This document shows, in pieces, positions 8,186 through 15,870 of a DNA stretch of 64,000 nucleotides (positions are counted from its first letter, which is position 1; the number at the start of each line of letters is the position of its first letter). Made by a program: the position numbers and the translations under genes. Source of the stretch: Prochlorococcus sp. AG-402-O21 (GTDB lineage: Bacteria > Cyanobacteriota > Cyanobacteriia > PCC-6307 > Cyanobiaceae); contig QCIZ01000007.1 of the NCBI GenBank assembly GCA_003216375.1, forward strand, positions 1 through 64,000, in the 5' to 3' direction. The notes beneath the pieces are model-generated. The model was not told where the DNA came from and made no database searches. It saw only the letters and a list, made by a program, of their open reading frames with translations.

Positions 8186-8398
8186 ATGGAACAATTAACT
8201 GATGCAATTGGCAATCCCACCGCACTCTTAGTAGAGAGAATTTTTTGGTTGGGGTTAGGAGCATTTTTAGGACTGGCAATAATTACTTCTTTACTAAGAG
8301 GATTAAAAGAAGGAAAAAATAAAACGACACCAGTTTCACCTGATCAACTAGAGAATCTTGCTAAAAAAGCGATCCAACAAAACAGTGATAGCAATTGA
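8186..8398 (+). CDS. Small membrane protein, 70 aa
   Basis: One hydrophobic segment (IFWLGLGAFLGLAIITSLL) is followed by a polar tail with a predicted helix (SPDQLENLAKKAIQQ). A clean ATG follows an A-rich leader. No family recognised. Confidence 0.65.
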   Translation: MEQLTDAIGNPTALLVERIFWLGLGAFLGLAIITSLLRGLKEGKNKTTPVSPDQLENLAKKAIQQNSDSN

Positions 8399-8688
8399 TA
8401 TTGCTTATCAGATATTTTTATAGCCACAAACAAATTTACTTATGGTAGTTGGGGCGAGAACCGTACAATCAGCTACCACTGATTAGATGATGGGCAAATA
8501 TACTTAATACATATTCACAAAAACAATGAAATTAGTTCCTTACATATTCATGGCTGTTGCTATCTTCTCAGAGGTTTCAACAATCGCTACAACACCTATT
8601 ATCTAACTGAATCTCATTAATTGAGTAATCAGACCTAACACGTTCGGGGGAATACCGACGTTAGATTGGATATAACTGTTTTACATTC

Positions 8689-8949
8689 ATGCTCAAAAAG
8701 ATATTTAGGGCTGCTAGTTTTTTAGCTTTGTCTATTTTTTTAGCTTTATCAACTCTCTTTTCAGGAATTAACCCTGTAGTGGCAGCGCAAATGGGTTCTG
8801 ATATGAATGAAGATAACTCTATGGGTATTGTGATCGAAGAGTCGAGTGATGCCTTGGATGGTTCGAAAACTAGTGCTGCCCCAGACCTTGGAGATGATCA
8901 AGCATTTCCTTTTATTCCAGGTTTTGGTAAAAATTCCGGTAAAGACTAA
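8689..8949 (+). CDS. Secreted acidic peptide with FPF-x-PG motif, 86 aa
   Basis: A signal peptide (residues 1-33, ending VVAA) is followed by an acidic mature part of ~50 residues ending DLGDDQAFPFIPGFGKN. The proteins at 17230-17475 and 20605-20865 share signal peptide, acidic middle and the D-x-FPF-x-P block. No cysteines. It is a candidate small exported family with unknown role. The 290 bp upstream hold only a weak 27-codon frame at 8527-8610. Confidence 0.7.
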   Translation: MLKKIFRAASFLALSIFLALSTLFSGINPVVAAQMGSDMNEDNSMGIVIEESSDALDGSKTSAAPDLGDDQAFPFIPGFGKNSGKD

Positions 8950-9050
8950 TTATCTTTTTGTTGAAAGTATTGATTGATAATAAATTACTATTTTTTTCGA
9001 AGGCTAGAAAAAATCCACAGATATAAGTGCTAATTAGCTAAACCATTTTC

Positions 9051-9155
9051 ATGGAAAAATGGGAATCAAAAATAATCATATTTATTATGTTTGCAGTGCT
9101 TGCCATTGGGTCAATCGCACCATTGATAAGGATGCTCAGTGAGCGTATTTCCTAA
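9051..9155 (+). CDS. Tiny membrane protein, 34 aa
   Basis: MEKWESK precedes a single hydrophobic helix and the polar end RMLSERIS. Clean start and stop. It lies two bases ahead of the damaged frame at 9158. Function unknown. Confidence 0.5.
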   Translation: MEKWESKIIIFIMFAVLAIGSIAPLIRMLSERIS

Positions 9156-9157
9156 GA

Positions 9158-9326
9158 ATGACTTTGCTTGGACAAGCTGAGATGATTGAAGGAATTATTC
9201 CTAACATGATTACTTTTAACAATTTTGCTAGTAAGTTTCTTATTTAAAAAAACTGTAAGATGGATTAATTGCTTGGGTGAAACAAAAAAATCTAGAGAAA
9301 AATCTCTAGATTTATATGAATATTAA
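9158..9326 (+). pseudogene. Frameshifted relative of the 61-aa membrane protein at 58744
   Basis: The first frame reads GQAEMIEGIIPNMITF and stops at 9247. The intact paralogue reads GEAQIIGGIVPNLIAF at the same place. The continuing hydrophobic helix and basic tail (LLTILLVSFLFKKTVRW) are found in another frame up to 9326. A single frame change explains the break. Confidence 0.5.
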
Positions 9327-9342
9327 TTTAATTTAGAGCTAT

Positions 9343-9639
9343 TTAAAATATGCCAGGGATTATTTGACCAGTAGTGATATAAGCGCCAAGTAAAGCAATC
9401 ATTCCAATCATTGCCCAACGGCCATTGGTCTTTTCTGCTTCTTCAGGATAGTTGGAATAGTTTTCAACTAATTGGGTTTGTACCTGGGTCGCAAACATGT
9501 TTTGCTTACCGTATTCAGTAATAATCTGGTTAGAAGCAGAACTGTAAGCTGGGATTCCTGTTGGATCAACTGATTGACCATCTGATTGATTATCAGTTGG
9601 ATCAATTGATTGATCAGAAACTGGGTTACTAGAAGTCAT
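9343..9639 (-). CDS. hli: High-light-inducible protein with extended N-terminus, 98 aa
   Basis: The C-terminal ~35 residues are a typical Hli helix: EEAEKTNGRWAMIGMI and TTGQIIPGIF. It binds chlorophyll and carotenoid in thylakoids under light stress. Residues 1-30 form a repetitive extension (SIDPT and SVDPT with QSDGQS). The middle part ITEYGKQN..F is shared with the Hli at 50683-50889, so these are close paralogues. It is followed at once by another hli gene upstream at 9648. Confidence 0.9.
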   Translation of the reverse strand: MTSSNPVSDQSIDPTDNQSDGQSVDPTGIPAYSSASNQIITEYGKQNMFATQVQTQLVENYSNYPEEAEKTNGRWAMIGMIALLGAYITTGQIIPGIF

Positions 9640-9647
9640 TTATTAAC

Positions 9648-9755
9648 CTAAAAAATGCCAGGAATGATTTGACCTGTTGTTGCGTAAGCACCGAAAGCAG
9701 CAATAAAGCCGATCATTGCCATCCAACCATTAAACTTTTCTGCTTCTGGAGTCAC
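9648..9755 (-). CDS. hli: Short high-light-inducible protein, 35 aa
   Basis: It reads TPEAEKFNGWMAMIGFI, then AAFGAYATTGQIIPGIF. The open frame continues upstream to 9887, but that extension (PWITNIASANNPDNFCC) does not look like Hli. GTG at 9753-9755 matches the start of the gene cut at the window edge (MTPEAEKFNG), so I place the start there. The usual Arg of NGRxAM is replaced (NGWMAM). Probably co-transcribed with 9343-9639. Confidence 0.8.
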   Translation of the reverse strand: MTPEAEKFNGWMAMIGFIAAFGAYATTGQIIPGIF

Positions 9756-9920
9756 GAGATTAATCTCAAATAATGCGCATGAATGTAAAGGAAAAGTAAA
9801 GGAATGTAAAGGGGGCACCCGTACACAGCAAAAGTTATCAGGGTTATTAGCTGAAGCAATATTTGTTATCCACGGTCTAAATAACAATTCAACTAACTTT
9901 GTTGGACTTAATTCAACTAG

Positions 9921-10097
9921 ATGGATTTAATACCGGGTGTTGTTCTTTTCTTTGGAGCCATTGGAACTGTGGCTTTACTTGGGTGGGACACTTTCCAAAA
10001 TCGTAAGCCAATTACAAAGGCTGAAATGCAGCAGGCACGTGGAACTAGAGCAGCTAAGCCACAACAAAAAAGAAGAGGTTTATTTAATAGAGGATAA
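9921..10097 (+). CDS. Small membrane protein with basic tail, 58 aa
   Basis: An N-terminal helix (IPGVVLFFGAIGTVALLG) is followed by a strongly basic tail rich in Gln/Lys/Arg (KPQQKRRGLFNRG). The next gene starts two bases after the stop, so the two form an operon. Function unknown. Confidence 0.65.
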   Translation: MDLIPGVVLFFGAIGTVALLGWDTFQNRKPITKAEMQQARGTRAAKPQQKRRGLFNRG

Positions 10098-10099
10098 TT

Positions 10100-10276
10100 A
10101 TGGGTGAAATTCAGACATACGCATCAAGCTCAGGAGATTTTAATCTCCTTTTCGTTCTAATTATTGTTGGGACTTATCTCCTTTATGAGGTTGGAAAAGC
10201 AATATTAGACAACAACGATGATGATGACATGGATGGAGGAATGACGATGCGTGTAGCAGATGGAGCACAGGCCTGA
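10100..10276 (+). CDS. Small single-span protein with Asp-Gly motif, 58 aa
   Basis: A hydrophobic helix (LLFVLIIVGTYLLYEVG) is followed by NNDDDDMDGGMTMRVADG. Same design as 7495-7671 and 16968-17102. It is second in a two-gene unit with 9921-10097. Confidence 0.7.
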   Translation: MGEIQTYASSSGDFNLLFVLIIVGTYLLYEVGKAILDNNDDDDMDGGMTMRVADGAQA

Positions 10277-10384
10277 ATTGACTACCTAAATAATATTTAC
10301 TCTTTAACTACAAAAACTTGTCATCCCTAAACAGGTTTAAGCGTGAATTGAATATATAATTACTTATGTAATTAATTAAAAATT

Positions 10385-10522
10385 TTGAGCGAAGAAAATA
10401 TCCAAAGAAAAATAGATTCTTTATTAAAAGAACTTCAGGAGAAGACAGGAGTTTCAGACGAGGAGATGGACGAATTTAAAAAAATAATGGATCTAGCAGA
10501 TTTTTCACAAGACCAAGAATAA
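10385..10522 (+). CDS. Small acidic helical protein, 45 aa
   Basis: The frame SEENIQRKIDSLLKELQEK..VSDEEMDEFKKIM is strongly helical and charged. The only start is TTG, directly after an upstream stop. No family recognised. Confidence 0.45.
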   Translation: MSEENIQRKIDSLLKELQEKTGVSDEEMDEFKKIMDLADFSQDQE

Positions 10523-10551
10523 TTTATGTATAAGTCGGGATGAATGAAGGT

Positions 10552-10704
10552 TTAGCGAGATGCGAGTTTTGACCAAATAAGCAGTACCAACAGGTTAAAC
10601 AATGCATATCCAACAGCAATTTGAAGTTGGTAAAAATAACCAACAATCGAAGAGGATCCCACAATGATCAAACTAGTAATAAAAATATCTCTTGAAAAAT
10701 TCAC
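10552..10704 (-). CDS. Small membrane protein, 50 aa
   Basis: Two hydrophobic segments (IFITSLIIVGSSSIVGYF and ALFNLLVLLIWSKL) are joined by a short polar turn. The start is GTG. Function unknown. Confidence 0.5.
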   Translation of the reverse strand: MNFSRDIFITSLIIVGSSSIVGYFYQLQIAVGYALFNLLVLLIWSKLASR

Positions 10705-10747
10705 CTAAAAAAATCAAGCACTATAAATATTCAGATTGAAAATAAAA

Positions 10748-10906
10748 TCAAGAAAGTCGTATTTGATTTTCAATCGAATAAGCATTGCTTGTGCAGGCCT
10801 CATTGCCTGTAACTTGAGAAACAGCAATAACGAGAAGACTTAGAGAACCAACCGCTAGAGAAATTGTTCTAATAGCACTAGCTTTCTTAGAGATTTTCTT
10901 GCTCAT
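10748..10906 (-). CDS. Small exported or anchored protein, 52 aa
   Basis: MSKKISKKASAIRT followed by a hydrophobic helix and VTGNEACTSNAYS looks like a signal anchor. The frame is open upstream to 10966, but the internal ATG at 10906 gives the basic N-terminus expected of an exported protein, so I use it. Confidence 0.55.
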   Translation of the reverse strand: MSKKISKKASAIRTISLAVGSLSLLVIAVSQVTGNEACTSNAYSIENQIRLS

Positions 10907-11055
10907 ATCAAAAAATCTTGATGTAATAAGAATATGATAACTATACAAGCATAAAAGAGTATCCATTGATACCTAGTAGAAATAATTACCTAAAAATTAT
11001 TAGAACAATTCTGAATAGAGCTAAATCAATTGGAAACTAGATTAAAATTAATTGT

Positions 11056-11388
11056 TTATTTACAAACTTGCGATGGTTGTTGGGAGCTTTCTTTTAACAG
11101 TTCAATCCAATCTTGCAAAGAATTTAATGAGTCAATATTCAATTGGTAATAAACCCATCTACCAGTTTGCCTATCGGTAATCAAACCTGCGTCTTTTAAA
11201 ACTTTTAAATGAAAAGATATTTTCGATTGCGCCAATCCAATTTCATTAATCAAATCACAAACACATCGCTCTCCTCCTGAAAGAGACTCAATGATTTGCA
11301 ATCGCAATGGATCAGATAAAGCTTTTAGCAATTTCCTGGCCATTGCATTTTCAAGAACTACTTCGCTCTTTATCGCTGTGGCCATCAC
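11056..11388 (-). CDS. arsR: ArsR/SmtB-family metalloregulator
   Basis: The 110-aa winged-helix repressor has the metal-site motif ERCVCDL at residues 40-46 (Cys42, Cys44), the recognition helix SKISFHLKVLKDAGLI and the wing RQTGRWVYYQL. One more Cys sits at residue 109. ArsR releases DNA when As(III) or a related thiophilic ion binds the cysteines. It is divergent from the gap1-arsJ pair. The shared 136-bp spacer holds the palindrome at 11457-11474, and two related palindromes lie in front of pstS. Confidence 0.9.
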   Translation of the reverse strand: MMATAIKSEVVLENAMARKLLKALSDPLRLQIIESLSGGERCVCDLINEIGLAQSKISFHLKVLKDAGLITDRQTGRWVYYQLNIDSLNSLQDWIELLKESSQQPSQVCK

Positions 11389-11456
11389 CGAAGGAAAAAT
11401 ATAATCACATGATAAAACAAACTTCAGAAAAGGCTTGCATCCACAAACCTCTATAC

Positions 11457-11474
11457 ATCAATATAAATTGATAT
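11457..11474. promoter_or_regulatory. Probable ArsR operator in the arsR/gap1 divergent promoter
   Basis: ATCAATATAAATTGATAT is an 18-bp inverted repeat in the spacer between arsR and gap1, 51 bp before the gap1 ATG. Two copies of the same pattern (ATCAATATnnnTTGATAT) lie upstream of pstS. ArsR/SmtB proteins bind imperfect palindromes of this kind. Confidence 0.75.
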
Positions 11475-11524
11475 GAGGAATCTTATCCTTATATTGATTC
11501 ACTCAATTAACTCAATTACAGGTT

Positions 11525-12550
11525 ATGCGAATCGGTATTAATGGTTTCGGTCGAATAGGACGACTTGTTCTAAGAGCGCTCTGGGGTAGAGAAAATATCG
11601 AGATTACACATATCAACGATCCATTAGGTGATGCAAAGGGAGCTGCGCATTTACTTGAATTTGATTCAGTGCATGGTCGTTGGAACAAAGCAATAAGCAA
11701 CGACCAAAACAACCTGAGTATTGAAGATCAACCAATATCTTTTTCAAAGGAAAGCGATTTTATAAAAGTCCCATGGAAGGAAAAAGGAATAGAACTAATT
11801 CTCGAATGTTCAGGAAAATTCAAAACCCCTCAAACATTAAATCCATATTTCGATACTCTTGGAATGAAAAGAGTTGTCGTTGCATGTCCTGTTAAAGGTG
11901 AAATACAGGGACAGGATGCTCTAAATATCGTCTACGGTATTAATCATGATTTATATGAGCCCAATAAACATCGCTTAGTAACAGCAGCATCCTGCACAAC
12001 TAATTGCTTAGCTCCAGTCGTGAAGGTCGTTAATCAAAGCTTTGGCATTAAGCATGGAAGCATCACTACACTCCATGACCTAACAAATACTCAGGTAATC
12101 GTTGATTCATTTAAGCCAGATTTAAGAAGAGCCAGAAGCGGATCACAAAGCTTAATTCCAACAACGACAGGATCAGCAAAAGCGATAGGGATGATATTCC
12201 CTGAATTACAAGGAAAATTAAATGGTCATGCAGTTCGAGTTCCTCTCCTCAATGGATCTTTAACTGATGCTGTATTTGAATTAGAGAAAGAGGTTACGCA
12301 AGAAGAAGTCAATCATGTGTTCAAAGAAGCCTCTGAAGGAGAGCTAAAAGGAATACTTGGTTACGAAGAAAAACCACTTGTCTCAATTGATTATGTCAAT
12401 GACTCAAGGAGTTCAATCATCGATGCGCCCTCAACCATGGTGATCAACAAAACTCAACTGAAAGTCTATATTTGGTATGACAATGAATGGGGGTATAGCT
12501 GTCGAATGGCAGATCTCGTATCACATGTAATAAAGCTAGAAAAAGAATAA
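11525..12550 (+). CDS. gap1: GAPDH, gap1/ArsJ-associated type
   Basis: The 341-aa protein has the NAD-binding start NGFGRIGR (residues 6-13), the active-site SCTTNC with Cys157, and His184. Just after His184 it reads TNTQVIVD, unlike the TGDQ-type loop of many glycolytic enzymes. It is co-directional with, and 9 bp before, an ArsJ-like permease and divergent from arsR. In characterised ars operons this GAPDH uses arsenate in place of phosphate to make unstable 1-arseno-3-phosphoglycerate, which ArsJ exports. That role here is inferred from gene order. It is unlikely to be the main Calvin-cycle enzyme. Confidence 0.85.
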   Translation: MRIGINGFGRIGRLVLRALWGRENIEITHINDPLGDAKGAAHLLEFDSVHGRWNKAISNDQNNLSIEDQPISFSKESDFIKVPWKEKGIELILECSGKFKTPQTLNPYFDTLGMKRVVVACPVKGEIQGQDALNIVYGINHDLYEPNKHRLVTAASCTTNCLAPVVKVVNQSFGIKHGSITTLHDLTNTQVIVDSFKPDLRRARSGSQSLIPTTTGSAKAIGMIFPELQGKLNGHAVRVPLLNGSLTDAVFELEKEVTQEEVNHVFKEASEGELKGILGYEEKPLVSIDYVNDSRSSIIDAPSTMVINKTQLKVYIWYDNEWGYSCRMADLVSHVIKLEKE

Positions 12551-12559
12551 AAATAAAGC

Positions 12560-13822
12560 ATGAAATTATCGTCATTACAGCAATATGGAATCGTAACGAC
12601 CAACTATTGGGCATTCACACTGACAGATGGTGCTCTAAGGATGCTAGTGATTTTTCACTTTCATAGCCTTGGATATACAACCTTAGAAATCGCATTCTTA
12701 TTCCTTTTTTACGAGTTCTTTGGCGTTATCACTAATCTCTATGGTGGATGGATTGGAGCAAGATATGGATTACGTCTAACACTATGGGTCGGGACTCTTT
12801 TACAAATCGGTGCCTTATTGATGTTGATACCAGTTTCGAGTGGTTGGTCGAAACTTTCGAGTGTCATTTATGTCATGGTTGCTCAAGCGATTAGTGGTAT
12901 AGCAAAAGATCTCAATAAGATGAGTGCTAAAAGTGCCATCAAAACTGTCGTTCCAGACTCCTCAGAAGAAGATGGTGGAAATAATCAATTATTTAAATGG
13001 GTAGCCATCTTAACTGGTTCAAAAAATGCACTCAAAGGAGTTGGCTTCTTTCTTGGTGGCCTTTTGCTTACAAGTTTTGGATTTAATAAAGCAGTTGAAT
13101 TAATGGCAATCGGTTTAGGTCTGTCATTTTTAATGACATTAATTTTGCCTGGAGATATTGGAAAGATGAAAAACAAACCAATCTTCAAAGACTTATTGTC
13201 TAAATCTCAAGGGATCAATGTCCTCTCTTTTGCACGATTTTTTCTCTTTGGGGCAAGAGACGTATGGTTCGTCGTAGCACTTCCTGTTTTTCTTGAAACG
13301 TATCTTAATTGGAATTTTTATGAGATTGGAGCTTTTCTAGGATTGTGGGTTATTGGTTATGGTTTTATTCAAGCGTTTGCGCCGTCTTTAAGAAATTTAT
13401 TGGGAAATAAAATAAGCCCAGGAGTTTCTTCTGTTCAATTCTGGAGCGCTGCCTTAACTGCAATACCAGCGCTAATAGCAATAGCACTATGGCGACAAAG
13501 CAATCCAGAAATAGCAATTACAGCTGGATTGATATTATTTGGGTTCATTTTTGCAATGAACTCATCAATACATTCTTATATGGTTCTTGCTTATACGGAC
13601 AAGGAAAACGTGAGTCTAAACGTCGGCTTCTATTACATGGCAAATGCGGCAGGGAGACTGATTGGTACTCTCCTATCAGGAGTTTTATTCATGCTTGGAG
13701 CTAATGCCTCTATAGGAATGCAACTATGTTTATGGTGTTCAAGCCTATTTGTATTTCTCTCATTGTTGACTAGTTTACGACTACCACCAGTTTCAAGTGC
13801 TATAGCTATTGGCAAATCCTAA
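12560..13822 (+). CDS. arsJ: ArsJ-like major-facilitator permease
   Basis: The 420-aa MFS protein has about 11-12 hydrophobic segments. It starts NYWAFTLTDGALRMLVIFHFHSLGY and has EFFGVITNLYGGWIGARYG after the first helices, the layout of ArsJ organoarsenical efflux permeases. It follows gap1 by 9 bp in a two-gene operon next to arsR. Predicted function: export of 1-arseno-3-phosphoglycerate, giving arsenate resistance when phosphate uptake brings in arsenate. The family call rests on sequence pattern and gene neighbourhood. Confidence 0.85.
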   Translation: MKLSSLQQYGIVTTNYWAFTLTDGALRMLVIFHFHSLGYTTLEIAFLFLFYEFFGVITNLYGGWIGARYGLRLTLWVGTLLQIGALLMLIPVSSGWSKLSSVIYVMVAQAISGIAKDLNKMSAKSAIKTVVPDSSEEDGGNNQLFKWVAILTGSKNALKGVGFFLGGLLLTSFGFNKAVELMAIGLGLSFLMTLILPGDIGKMKNKPIFKDLLSKSQGINVLSFARFFLFGARDVWFVVALPVFLETYLNWNFYEIGAFLGLWVIGYGFIQAFAPSLRNLLGNKISPGVSSVQFWSAALTAIPALIAIALWRQSNPEIAITAGLILFGFIFAMNSSIHSYMVLAYTDKENVSLNVGFYYMANAAGRLIGTLLSGVLFMLGANASIGMQLCLWCSSLFVFLSLLTSLRLPPVSSAIAIGKS

Positions 13823-13869
13823 GATCCCATATCAATTAAAAATTAATTAAATATCATGCGAAAGAAATA

Positions 13870-14067
13870 CTACTGAACCTCTGATTCTCGGTCATATTCA
13901 AGTCCAACTTCATTCATCCAAGCTGCTTTCGTTTTACAGTTTTTACCATGCTCGGCTAGATGTAATCCCTCAATCGAAATAAATAAAACTAGTAGAGAAA
14001 CTGGAATCCACCAGATGGGTGATCCAACTATTTCCTTCCAATTATTCATTGATTCTTTTTTTTTCAT
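13870..14067 (-). CDS. Small membrane protein, 65 aa
   Basis: A helix (IWWIPVSLLVLFISIEG) follows a basic start, and a charged tail with one Cys ends it. It lies between arsJ and the pstS terminator on the pstS strand. The second Met (MNNWKE) could be the start. Function unknown. Confidence 0.55.
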   Translation of the reverse strand: MKKKESMNNWKEIVGSPIWWIPVSLLVLFISIEGLHLAEHGKNCKTKAAWMNEVGLEYDRESEVQ

Positions 14068-14120
14068 ATTAAAGAGCTTTTTTTAAGCTTAAGTTAAGAA
14101 GTTACTAGCAAGCAAAAAAG

Positions 14121-14150
14121 ACAATAAAAAAGGAGGCTAATGCCTCCTTT
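14121..14150 (-). terminator. Rho-independent terminator of pstS
   Basis: AAAGGAGGC and GCCTCCTTT pair around a short loop, and the reverse strand continues with TTTTTTATT. It lies 20 bp beyond the pstS stop. Confidence 0.8.
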
Positions 14151-14170
14151 ATATGAGCATGAGGATTAAT

Positions 14171-15196
14171 TTATTTACCAATACGCTTAACAGCTGCACG
14201 AGACTTAGCAAGAATATCACCTTTAAGAGGTACAAAACCAAGAGAGGGAGCCTTAGCCTGGGCTTTATCACTAAGCAAGTAGTTAAGTGAATCTTTAATG
14301 GCATCAGTGTTTTTACCATTACCAGTTTCGTAAGCAAGAATCCATGTAAGGGTTGCGATTGGGTATGCACCCTTGGCCTTAGGGTTGGGATTTTTTCCGG
14401 CTAGATTTTTATCTAGTTGTATTTCATTAAGAGCAATCGCACCAGACTCAGTAGTTGGCTGTAAGAACTCTCCTGATAAATTCTGGAGAGCGGCTGCTTT
14501 GATTTCACCTCTTATATATGACTGGTTTACATAACCAATTGCACCAGGAGTGTTTCGAATAACGCCAGCGACACCAGCATTACCTTTACCACCAACACCA
14601 GCAGGCCAGGCGACAGATTTACCTGAACCTAAAGTCCAGGTCTTTGAGAAAGCTTGCATGGAATTTGTAAAAGCCTTCGTAGTACCCGAGCCATCAGAAC
14701 GATGCGCCCAAGTTAGTTTTCCTTCAGGGCAACCAACCTCTTTCCAGTTTGTAATTTTACCCATAGCAACACGAACTGCTTGCTCTTGAGTAAGTTTAAG
14801 ATCGCAATCGTAGTTATAACCAAAGGCAATAGTGCCACCAACCATTGGGATTTGAACTAATCCACGCGTCACTTTTGCAATATCTGTTGCTTTCATCGGA
14901 TCATCAGACGCACCAAAATTAACGGTTTCATCAATGAAAGCTTTGCGGCCAGAACCTGAACCAACAGCCTGATAGTTAACACGAGGTCCACGCTCTTTAG
15001 CTAAGTCAGAAAACCATCGAGTGTAGATTTTAGCGGGAAAAGAGGCTCCAGCTCCGCTGAGTCGATCACCCGCAAGGGCACTTCCTCCTGAGCCAAGAAT
15101 AATTAAAGAGGAAAGAATAATACTCTTCTTAGCAAAGCTCATCAAAGGTCTGCGACGTAAAAGCAATGGAAGCATAGAACGCGAAGGTACTGACAT
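14171..15196 (-). CDS. pstS: Phosphate ABC transporter substrate-binding protein
   Basis: The mature protein begins near LAGDRLSGAGASFPA and contains NYQAVGSGSGRKAFI, FGASDDPM and WAHRSDGSGTTKAF, the phosphate-binding signatures of PstS. It captures phosphate in the periplasm for PstCAB. No pstCAB genes are in this window. The longest frame starts at 15196, only two bases from a palindromic operator. The internal ATG at 15142 (MSFAKKSIILSS, a normal signal peptide ending SALAG) is the more likely start. The upstream operators suggest ArsR control rather than, or besides, PhoB. Confidence 0.93.
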   Translation of the reverse strand: MSVPSRSMLPLLLRRRPLMSFAKKSIILSSLIILGSGGSALAGDRLSGAGASFPAKIYTRWFSDLAKERGPRVNYQAVGSGSGRKAFIDETVNFGASDDPMKATDIAKVTRGLVQIPMVGGTIAFGYNYDCDLKLTQEQAVRVAMGKITNWKEVGCPEGKLTWAHRSDGSGTTKAFTNSMQAFSKTWTLGSGKSVAWPAGVGGKGNAGVAGVIRNTPGAIGYVNQSYIRGEIKAAALQNLSGEFLQPTTESGAIALNEIQLDKNLAGKNPNPKAKGAYPIATLTWILAYETGNGKNTDAIKDSLNYLLSDKAQAKAPSLGFVPLKGDILAKSRAAVKRIGK

Positions 15197-15198
15197 TA

Positions 15199-15235
15199 AT
15201 CAATATTAATTGATATAATCAATATAGCTTGATAT
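15199..15235. promoter_or_regulatory. Tandem ArsR-type palindromes upstream of pstS
   Basis: ATCAATATTAATTGATAT (15199-15216) and ATCAATATAGCTTGATAT (15218-15235) differ from the arsR/gap1 operator only in the central three bases. They lie one base apart. They would overlap the pstS promoter or leader. Confidence 0.75.
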
Positions 15236-15368
15236 AGAGCTTGCGGCAAAAACTAGTTCAAAATAAAAATATATTTTTATGGAGCGAAGCGGTAGATTCA
15301 CAAGCCATAATAGGATTGATGCTTGGTTGAAAATCAACCAATAGAACAATCAAGCATTTAATAATAAG

Positions 15369-15509
15369 TTGAAAAACAAAGTAAAATATCTTCTAATAAT
15401 CCTAGTCTTAATAATCGGCACATCTATATCTATTAGGCAATACAAAAACACATATCCAGATCCTAGTGAGAGAAAAGATTTATCTGTTAAAGGAATCTTT
15501 CTAGATTAA
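15369..15509 (+). CDS. Small membrane protein with TTG start, 46 aa
   Basis: After TTG the frame reads KNKVKYLLIILVLIIGTSIS and then a polar tail (RQYKNTYPDPSERKD). The basic-hydrophobic-polar order supports a real gene, but the start is weak. Confidence 0.45.
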   Translation: MKNKVKYLLIILVLIIGTSISIRQYKNTYPDPSERKDLSVKGIFLD

Positions 15510-15611
15510 AATGTAATGTTTACAAAAATATAAAACATAAATAAGGTTTAAGGGCATAAATTTAGACTAAAATAGATAAAGAGTGAAGGCTTGAAGAAAA
15601 GAGGAAACTAA

Positions 15612-15842
15612 ATGAGATGGCCACCGAATGCAGCTTGGACCTCAGCCGTAAAAAGAGAAGGTTATCGACATTTTGAAGTTAAAAGCTATGGAGGCAAAAA
15701 AGATGAACGGTGGGTAGAACTATTTCCAGTTAATAACAACGAAATTCTTATAAGAGTTCCATGGTCGGAATTAAAAACATACTCAAAATGGACGAGTGGA
15801 TGGCTTCAGTTGCCAAAAGATGAAGATTGCGATGGCAACTAA
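15612..15842 (+). CDS. Trp-rich small conserved protein (TIGR02450 type)
   Basis: MRWPPNAAWTSAVKREGYRH, then FEVKSYGGKKDERWVELFPV and VPWSELK..SKWTSGWLQL are the hallmarks of the TIGR02450 tryptophan-rich family, common in marine picocyanobacteria and some proteobacteria. It is soluble, with no catalytic residues known. It ends 29 bp before repeat copy 2. Confidence 0.85.
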   Translation: MRWPPNAAWTSAVKREGYRHFEVKSYGGKKDERWVELFPVNNNEILIRVPWSELKTYSKWTSGWLQLPKDEDCDGN

Positions 15843-15870
15843 TCTTTAAAGATAATAAAAAATAGTCATT

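Noticed and set aside
8527-8610. 27-codon frame MKLVPYIFMAVAIFSEV...
   Set aside because: Hydrophobic start is suggestive, but the length and second half give too little support to list as a gene.
14550-14789. 79-codon forward frame within pstS
   Set aside because: Antisense shadow of pstS.
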